From contig NC_061082.1 in NCBI RefSeq assembly GCF_021917145.1, positions 11,568,237-11,632,236 on the forward strand: a DNA stretch of 64,000 nucleotides. Direction: 5' to 3'. Below are positions 56,081 through 64,000 of this stretch, piece after piece. Numbering within the stretch: position 1 is the first letter of the stretch; each line of letters begins with the position of its first letter. A program made the position numbers and the translations under genes. The notes under the pieces are model-generated. The model was given only the letters and a program-made list of their open reading frames with translations. It was not told the DNA's origin and did not search any database. The DNA comes from Hypomesus transpacificus. Lineage: Eukaryota; Chordata; Actinopteri; Osmeriformes; Osmeridae.

Positions 56081-58390
56081 AAACTGCGTAAGTGGGGTTT
56101 GAGAACAAATTTGTTCGTAAGAACATTTGGTTGAAACCCAATGTCTAACTACTGACACAAAAAGCAAAATTTGGAGAAAAAAAAGTGTATGTGCATGTTA
56201 AGGTGAATAAACCATAAGGTTTCACTGGATATAATTTATATATTTATATACTTATATATAAGTTCATGAAATGTTTTTAGAAAAGGTTTTGGTCTCAGTT
56301 TTTTGATACTTGAGTAGAATCTATGCATACAATTGTATCAACGTAATGAATGGACGGCATGACAGCTCCCCTAAAGTGAAGCCAACACATCTCGATCGCC
56401 CCCTCGAATTGTGCTAGTGGCTGGCTGCAGTATAGGTCATATCCCTTCATGTTAGAGGATGGGACATGAGCCCCCCCCAAAAAAGTGCACGTAAATATTT
56501 TTTTTCCAAAGATGATTTCTGTCATTTTGGGTAGTTATTATCACGCTGATGTCTGTTCAAGTGGTCATTTGTTATTTGACGATATAAAAATGGGTTAGTG
56601 TGTGCTTGCCATTGGGTCGGGCGAGTGTATGAGTAAGACCTCAATACCACTCCACCACCCAATCACTACTGCGCAGACTCTGGCTCCAAATGCCATCACC
56701 AGTACAAGATGGCAACACCCATATCCGGGATAGTTTGGCTTCATTTTTGTACAGTGGGAGGAAGCGGAGACGCGTTGTCCATCTATGAGACAAACGTATC
56801 GGTCGCCTACGCAGTGTTCATAAATCTGAAAAACTTTGCGTACTGAGTTTTCCAGTTGACTCCATACGCATACTTTTACAGATTAATTTACAGAGTTTGA
56901 TACATTTGACCCATGGAATTATAGACATGGCACAGTGCCTGTGATGCCATCGATGAGTAAAATGTTGGTGACACACACAGATTTCTGGAATTATAGATAG
57001 TACCGTGCCTGTGATGCCGGTGGTGATGACAGGGTTTCACCCTGTCAGTGGTATTAGTACCTACTTTTCTCAGATCACAATTGAAATTCTCAAAAGTATG
57101 TGTTCAACCTCCACACTATATAGTCATTTATGCAAATCATAAAAGCAATTTCTCATTATTTTAAACAAATTCCCAAAGCTCTGGCCCAATCATGCAAATT
57201 AACCTACAATCATTTGCTGTTTCCTACATTATCAGTTGTGTCATGTTCATGTTGTGTCATGTTAAACAAAATCTATTATAGCCTATATCCTCACAAACAT
57301 CTAAACCAGAGGCGTAGCCATGGTTAGGCCTACCCACTTTGTTCAAAGGCCTCCCCAAAAACGAAAATATTTGTGCTATGCAGTGCCGTAAAATAGCCTT
57401 GTATTTCTGTATCGCCCAATTCAAACTGAATTGGGGATTGCATTGTCTCATTGCACATTGAATCAACATTTGAAAAAAGAAAATGGCCATTGGAACAAAG
57501 AGTAAAAGTATGACATGCAATGTATTGAGCATTCATGCATTTGAAAAATGCATTTCCATGAAAAGAGAGTCAAATAAACGTCCATAATAAACACGCATGT
57601 GTCATGGAAACAACTTTGCTCTGATATGAGATATTATAAAGTTTTGCTTTTGATGAAACAATTTCTTTTTAATCAACAAGATGATCAATTTTAAAACACA
57701 TGAATGATTGAACCCCTGTATGTGGACACACTTTTATAACCTATATAGTGTGAAGTGTTAGAATAAGTGTTAAGGATTTGACTATGAGTACATTAAATTG
57801 AAGGGAATACCTGTGTTCAATACCTTCTATTGTTAATCCATCATAACACCTTCAATTAAAAAACACTGTCAGAAATATTAATCGTACACAATATGGAGTT
57901 TGACATCTGTTTAGCTTAAAAAATCTTTACATGCTGAGTAAAGGTATCAATCAGCCTGTTTAACTAATTGTCAGCATGTCTGACTTCATTTGGGGGATCT
58001 TTCTGCACTCTAAGATATGTTGCACAACAGTATTATTTTAACTTGCATAAAATGCACAATAAACATTTCTAACAAACCCCCCCCCAAATTTAGAAAATAC
58101 ACTTTTTACATTTGGATAAAATGTTCATGCATGATGACTATCCCTACTTATCTGACTGCATCAGTTCTACTGTGTTTTTGCTGCCTTTAGTCTGTGTTTA
58201 CAACACACATGCATAAACAGATACTATCACACACACAGACCCCAGATTTATCTGACAAATAGGTCAGTAGGTGTTCTTAGCTAAGAAATGTAGTTGCGAT
58301 GTAGGCTTCTCTAAACCTGAGACACACAGACACATTCCTCTATGACACCAGGCAAGCACAGACGTTCTTCTGGAGCAGAGAACATCTCTC
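56081..58390. other. Intergenic, no gene seen
   Basis: There is no convincing coding sequence. At 57306 a cgtagccatgg word resembles one at about 32770 (cgtagccattg), hinting at two members of one unnamed repeat. Confidence 0.4.
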
Positions 58391-60870
58391 ATGGCCTTGT
58401 CAGAGCTCTTGTCGCTCACTCTCCTCTGTATGCTGGTGGAAGGTGAGACTCAAGATAACTTTGTAGCCCCATTTATTAATATTTGTTTCAGGTGTTTGTG
58501 GTGTAGATTCCAAAAAACTATGAGGTACCCCCTTGTGGTGGGTTCGGGATCATAAAAAGCCTCAGATTGAAGGAAATTCAAATTACCAAAATAACTGTAG
58601 ATTACATCTAAGGCAAAAAGACAGAGAAATGTGCAAATGCTAACCATGCTGATGCCTATGAGTTGAAGCAACAGGATGCCATGAATATTTCCATTTACTG
58701 TGGTTGTCCGCTAAGTATACGTGCACTATATCTGTAAACCTCTGGTAAGTACACATTTTCAGATGACCAAACCCTAACTATATTTGTATTTCTAATGATC
58801 TGGTATTGATCACATGTTGAGGCTGTTTGTCAGTGTGTACACATCTGTCTCGTTGCCAACCCCAACATCTCATGCATGGATGCTACGCATTAAAGATGTC
58901 TGTGGGTCAGAGTGCAGATGAGCAGAAATCATTAGCTGCTGTTTTGTGGTGCTGTGGAGGATAGTGTGTATAGTGCTGTGGGGACCAGCCAAGTCCTCGA
59001 TTCTGAAACCTCAGGCCTGGTGAGCGATGAATCATCCATCCACCTGCGCTGGGTCCACCACTCCTACCGCTCTACTGTGGTGTATGACAGCAAGAAGGGA
59101 CAAGGCCAGAGAGGCCAGACCACAGCAGAGCTTCACCTGCTCCTAGAGCACCTGCAACTGGGCGACACAGGGAGGTACACAGCAACCATCTACGACAACG
59201 AGGGCCTTCTCTTGAAAAACACCACCATTCTTTTACATGTCCTATGTAAGTATCAATGGAATGTACTGATATGGAACTGTTTTCTATTTGGTTAAACAAG
59301 GCATCCTGACATACAGGATGTCATACTGATCATACAGTAACTGCAACAACAACAAAATCCACAACATGCACGTCCTGATCTGGAATAAAATCAGTATTTG
59401 ATTTTTATGTGAAGTGTATGATTTGCCTCACAGTTGGTACTAAGTGGACTTGCCCTTTGCTTTCACTGTCATGGTTAAGACAAATCAAGAGCAAGTATAA
59501 GACAGTAGTTATACATACTGTAGTATCTGACAGTAGTTATACAAACAGTAGTATCTGACCCAAGTAGTCTTTAGACATACCTACTAACTGAACCAGGTGT
59601 GAGACTAAGACAGACCATTCTTTACTGTATATTATACATTGGGTCTCTCATTTTATCTCTCTCTCGCTCTCAAATACACACCCATACAGTGCACGCACCA
59701 CTTTGCTTGTGGTTTTAGAACATGGTTAGTGCTCACCATTAAATATGACCAAACATGTTTTTGTCGTCAGCTCCTGTGTCTAAACCCAGAGTCACACACA
59801 ACTGTAGCAGCGAATCAGCCAGGCTCCTGTGCGATGTAGGCAATGATGTCAAGGTGAACGTGTCCTGGAGGCTGAATGGACAGGAAACAGGAGAGGCAGG
59901 ACTGACTCTGTCTGTCCCCAGGTCTGACAAGAAGATCAGACCTGGGGACAAATATGCATGTCTGGTGAAAAACAGAGTGAGTGAAGAGAAAAGTGAACAT
60001 GTCCACCTTGAATGCACAGGTATCCAACAGAAAATTGTTTCACTTTGTTTCATTTTATATTCTTTAAAAGGTGCTTTGTAGCAGAAAAATGCACCTAACC
60101 TGAGTCAGAGACATCTAAAAGATAAAAAGTGTTTTGTTGTGATGACTAGATGAGTACACAGAGGCCTCTTCTCCAGTGTTGCTGTTTGGTCTGGAGCGCT
60201 GGATCTCAGTATCCATTCTGGCAGGTTTGACCAGCCTGATCTTCATCATTATCATCATCATCTGTGTGTGTGTGTTCATGAGCTGGCAGCGCAAGAATCC
60301 TGTTGACGGTACGGATCATACACTTGTAAACACACTCTAACATACATACTCAAACACACTTTCTCATTTGCATACACACATACAGATGTAAACTGTAAAA
60401 ACAAGATAAGATTTGAGTATTATCTTTTGGTAGACTTTTGCTACAATGTGCTGTTGCCTATTGTAACTCCACAGTTATGTTAGCATGATCAAGAAGACAT
60501 GTTTTTCCTCTTGTAAATGTATTTGAAACTACATGTAAACTTGTATGATCAGAGTAATGTGTCAGGCCAAATGCCCATGCTCTACTATTCTAGCAGTCTT
60601 CATGTATTAGCCCCTAATAGTTATACCTCTGTAGAAGAGGAGGTGATACGACGTGCCACCCTGACCAAACCACATTGCCAAGCAACCCTCCACCAACGCT
60701 GCCCTCCACCCGGAGCCCAGGGTGGAGCACGACCCCAAAACAGAGCTCCAACCCTACCCACAAGTAACTCCCAGCGCCAGGCTCGACCCAAACCTCCAGA
60801 GCAACTACCCATTTTGGTTCAACCACAACTGACGGTCAGACGGACAGCACCTCGAACGAATAGGAGCTAA
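58391..60870 (+). CDS. SLAM/CD2-family-like Ig receptor, five exons
   Basis: A type I membrane receptor of the immunoglobulin superfamily, likely on leukocytes. Exon 1 (58391-58442) encodes a signal peptide (MALSELLSLTLLCMLVE). Exon 2 (from about 58936 or 58960 to 59245) is a V-type Ig domain lacking the canonical cysteines (VYSAVGTSQVL, LRWVHHSY, LQLGDTGRYTATIYD). Exon 3 (59771-60019) is a C2-type domain with four cysteines (HNC, LLC, YAC, LEC) as in SLAM-family domain 2. Exon 4 (60150-60308) holds the TM helix (LAGLTSLIFIIIIIICVCVF). Exon 5 (60611-60870) is the tail with NSYTSVEEEV, a YxxV site close to the SLAM switch motif, then Pro/Arg-rich sequence. Introns 2-4 are phase 1 with GT-AG ends. 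Exon 1 ends in phase 1 but exon 2 needs phase 0, so exon 1 or its donor is uncertain. Confidence 0.75.
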
Positions 60871-62569
60871 ATCTGTGCATTCATATGTATGGCTGTGTGT
60901 ATGTGTAGTCCTTAAAGCTTTGCGAAACAAGTTTCGTACATTTTCAAGAGAACATTCTGCTTGCATATCTGAGTATTTCTTGTGTGGTGTGGTGTTGTGG
61001 TTAGAGGAAACTCTGTCTTCCTGTTTCAACAGTTAGAACACTGAACTAGGTTAGCAGTTCCACCTGCTTTTCTGAAACAGACCACATCCTGGTCTCGTGT
61101 TCCAATCAGTGTGGGCCTCAGCACCACTATGCACTCTCATTTATCTGCGGTGTCTGTGCTTGAGTGGAAGGAGAGGTGAACCGAGAAATGGCAAACAGAG
61201 GCACTTCAGTTTGGTTTCAACATGTAATGAGGCTCACATCTTCTAGAAAAGGGCCAGAGTGTGGTTTTGTTGGTGTCAATATGAAACTAGCACTTCTGAA
61301 AGAATTAAAATTATTTGGTTTAGCAGTGTGATCTACCCAGTATGGATCCAGTGTCTAATCACAGAATGCATATACTGCTTCTCCATATACTATTGCACAA
61401 TTACAATTTGTCCAGAAATGTACTTGAAAATGAAGGAAAATTACTTTACTTGCTTTCAAACCCTAGTTTTAAATCTTGATTAACTTTGAATATTGTTTAA
61501 ACTTTTATGCTTAATTGATTTTAGCTATGATTTTATTATTATTATGATCGTCTAAAATGTTCGTATTTTAAGCCAAACTGTGTTTCCCCCTTATGAATAA
61601 ATATAAAAGACATGGTGAACATACCCTTCAGAACATCCACGCTACCTTAAAAATATTCACCGCTTGCAACCTTCCAGACTACAGTCATAATAAATGTAAT
61701 TTACTTTTTCCAATTTTACTAGCACTCAGGGACCCTGCCAAATGTAATTTTTTGTTCATAAGCCAAATTCAATTTTATTTCCATCAGACCAGAGGATGTC
61801 ACATAATAAGGCATCTGTAAGGCATTGCACATATCATGAATGCAACATGAGCGTGTTGGAACATGTTGGGCTTTATAAATAAAGTGTTATAAGTACGGTA
61901 ATACTAAAGAAAGGGCTCAAATGGTGAGTGTACAGAGTACATTCATCCAGTTCAGGACACATAGCTAGACAGTCACACTCATCTCTGTTCAAACCCTCAT
62001 GCTCCAGCTTACACATGTATCACGCCTGGGGCAATCCTGAGTATGTGTGTGCATAGGACGTCCTTGGTGGGAGATCCAGAGAGGTAACACTCACGCTCCT
62101 ATCAAGGCCCAGTAACCAGGTCCCAGCATGCCACCGAGGAGATTAGGTGGTTCTTACAGTCACGCCACCACCATCTCTCTCCCAGCTGGATCACCAGAGA
62201 CCAGCTGTCTGACTACAGAAAGTAACCTTACAGGATAAATGGCCAAGCCAAGCCACACACACAAGCCTCACACAAATACATTCACACGCAAACACATTCA
62301 CACACACAGCAGTTTGAACGGGGTTGGGTGGCAGTATAGTGGTTGTCTGACACATTTGCAAGCAAGCGTGGACACACAGCGTGTGTTTGTCCGCATACAC
62401 ACAGGGGACAAACAGTTCAGGCTCTGAGCTTCAAGATACCAACTACGCACATGGTCATTCTACACATGGTCATTCTACACACATTCTGTTTTTGTTGGGT
62501 CTACCATCAATCACAAACATCCACCTATCAAAACTTGCAGCAGTGAATGAGCTCACGCCCAAATAGGTT
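60871..62569. other. Downstream flank of the Ig receptor, no gene seen
   Basis: No convincing gene. On the minus strand at about 62213-62160 a short open piece (SWSLVIQLGERWWWRD) lies between an acceptor-like tgtagtcag and a donor-like gtaagaac, and could be an exon of a minus-strand gene, but this is weak. Confidence 0.35.
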
Positions 62570-62940
62570 TAACCTAGGAAAGAGACAGACAGACAGTTAC
62601 CCTGTTCCCAGCAGTTATGAAAAATGTTGTAGGCCTCCGCGCTAGCTCCGTCGAAGCCCTGCATCCTCCCCCTGTGGACCACCATCTTGTGTCACCAGCA
62701 GGTACTTAAAAGCAGCTTCATCTGGGTCCACCTGTCCAGAGCATTGCTGTGGCTGCATGTGTGTCTCCCTCATGGAGTGAGATTCATCACATGATAAAGA
62801 AGGGAAACGGGAAGTGTGAAACACAGCGAGATAGATAAAGAGAAGATGAGAGGGAAAGGGGAAAACAGAGAGTCAGACAGTCAACGGTCAATGACCTATT
62901 CCTCATCTCCCCAGTGTTTTGATGATGATGATAATAATGA
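62570..62940. repeat. Left copy of a 1.06-kb tandem duplication
   Basis: Matches 63630-64000 along its full visible length (371 bp) with only two differences seen. The period is 1060 bp. The right copy runs off the window, so the full duplicated length is unknown. Confidence 0.9.
62603..62685 (-). CDS. Candidate short coding exon, copy 1
   Basis: The minus strand opens with ATG at 62685 and encodes MVVHRGRMQGFDGASAEAYN, then IFHNCWEQ, ending at a possible donor (gaacagg|gtaact). I do not recognise the protein. The two copies differ by one synonymous change (ATT/ATC) and one replacement (Gln/Arg), both in the second half of the frame. It may be a first exon, an internal exon or chance. Confidence 0.25.
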
Positions 62941-63294
62941 TGATGATGGAGGAGAAACCAGAGGAAGCAGGAGGGATATTTAAGGGAAAGACACATGAGA
63001 ATGATGATCGGGACAGGTTACCAAGGCAACAAAACGTTCATCTTTGGTGCAGCTGACGATGACCATGAAAACCTTGGACAGGAAATACCTCAGGAAGTGC
63101 TTGGTCCTTTATAAGACCGCAGACATACTGCTTAGTGATGATGATCAGTAATTGTTCCCTCAAGCAAACATCCAATCAGATCAGTAAGCTTGTCTTGTGT
63201 GTGCTTCTCACCTCCACCTGGCAGGTGTGGGAAAATGCCTTGGGGTAGCATCCAATCAATTCATCCCTCTGTGGCAGCCATGGCAGCATTCTGG

Positions 63295-63309
63295 CCAGCA
63301 GAGGGCAGC
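63295..63309 (+). promoter_or_regulatory. CTCF-like motif
   Basis: CCAGCAGAGGGCAGC matches the core of the vertebrate CTCF consensus (CCASYAGRKGGCAS). It lies between the two copies of the 1.06-kb duplication and beyond the Ig receptor, so it could be an insulator site at the edge of this domain. A single motif match can occur by chance. Confidence 0.4.
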
Positions 63310-63473
63310 GCTCCTCTTCCTGTGCAACTTACAGTACAGATGCGCTGGAGAGACACTAGGAAATTTCACGCTCTTCCACCACACGGTGGAACTAGGGAGA
63401 CGAGGTTGGAAACAGATGACAAGATAATGTCAAGACACATGCTGCCTATCACTGTTCTGCTGCAAGCCTCCTT

Positions 63474-63475
<2 letters not shown>

Positions 63476-63514
<39 letters not shown>
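63476..63514. repeat. (AC)n microsatellite
   Basis: An uninterrupted AC dinucleotide tract of about 38 bp. Confidence 0.95.
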
Positions 63515-63516
<2 letters not shown>

Positions 63517-63629
63517 ATCCTTGCCTCTGAGGCGAACAGAATGGCCTGGTTTTAGGACTTCATGAAAGTGTATGCTCTATATGTGGGATTTGTTTACTAG
63601 GCTACTTATCTACATGCAATTTTTTGTAG

Positions 63630-64000
63630 TTTAACCTAGGAAAGAGACAGACAGACAGTTACCCTGTTCCCAGCAGTTATGAAAGATGTTGTAGGCCTCC
63701 GCGCTAGCTCCGTCGAAGCCCCGCATCCTCCCCCTGTGGACCACCATCTTGTGTCACCAGCAGGTACTTAAAAGCAGCTTCATCTGGGTCCACCTGTCCA
63801 GAGCATTGCTGTGGCTGCATGTGTGTCTCCCTCATGGAGTGAGATTCATCACATGATAAAGAAGGGAAACGGGAAGTGTGAAACACAGCGAGATAGATAA
63901 AGAGAAGATGAGAGGGAAAGGGGAAAACAGAGAGTCAGACAGTCAACGGTCAATGACCTATTCCTCATCTCCCCAGTGTTTTGATGATGATGATAATAAT
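63630..64000. repeat. Right copy of the 1.06-kb tandem duplication (runs off the window)
   Basis: Second copy of 62570-62940. It carries the same candidate minus-strand exon at 63663-63745. Confidence 0.9.

Noticed and set aside
58450-58671. Minus-strand hydrophobic open frame with a GPCR-like look
   Set aside because: No OR or other GPCR motif; it lies in intron 1 of the Ig receptor.

Overview
The window looks like genomic DNA from a ray-finned (teleost) fish. It holds a tandem cluster of fish-type olfactory receptor (OR) genes with intronless coding regions, set among fish-style transposable elements (hAT, Harbinger-like MITEs, L2-like and RTE-like LINEs, Ty3/Gypsy). A multi-exon immune receptor gene lies at the right. 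No bacterial or organellar features are present.

Layout. 0.6-2.0 kb: a decayed L2-like LINE. 2.3-3.2 kb: an OR pseudogene with two in-frame TGA codons. 4.1-8.0 kb: a broken hAT transposon carrying an LTR-like insertion. 8.3 kb: an OR 3' fragment. 8.4-11.07 kb: repeats, including a C-rich minisatellite and a second copy of the LTR-like repeat. 11.07-25.7 kb: three near-identical 4.36-kb tandem units plus a fourth, partial unit. Units 1-3 each carry one intact OR (type X) and one OR pseudogene (type Y) broken at identical sites by a MITE, a tRNA-derived insert and a 1-bp insertion. Unit 4 keeps an intact Y without either insert. All ORs up to here are on the minus strand.

25.7-29.2 kb is a gene-free spacer. 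Beyond it the cluster flips to the plus strand: intact OR Z1 (29.7 kb), an OR 3' scrap (34.0 kb), OR Z2 (44.7-49.1 kb), interrupted by a full-length LINE with an intact 1063-residue ORF, and intact OR Z3 (49.7 kb). Z1-Z3 share an upstream block with a TATA-like box and a splice donor; a matching acceptor lies just before the ATG in Z1 and Z3, so these genes probably have a 5' noncoding exon. Between Z1 and Z2 sits a broken Ty3/Gypsy element (34.1-44.3 kb) whose right LTR holds a nearly complete hAT transposon with perfect 8-bp target duplications.

51.8-56.1 kb is a set of apparently nested DNA-transposon derivatives, including a ~577-bp foldback. 58.4-60.9 kb encodes a SLAM/CD2-family-like receptor (two Ig domains, a TM helix and a tail with a YxxV motif). 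The right edge has a 1.06-kb tandem duplication that runs off the window and carries a candidate short minus-strand exon and a CTCF-like motif.

In total there are six intact ORs (three X, Y4, Z1, Z3), five near-full-length OR pseudogenes and two OR scraps. The cluster appears to be growing by tandem duplication while mobile elements break members. All calls are from reading the sequence and translations by eye; no database search was possible.
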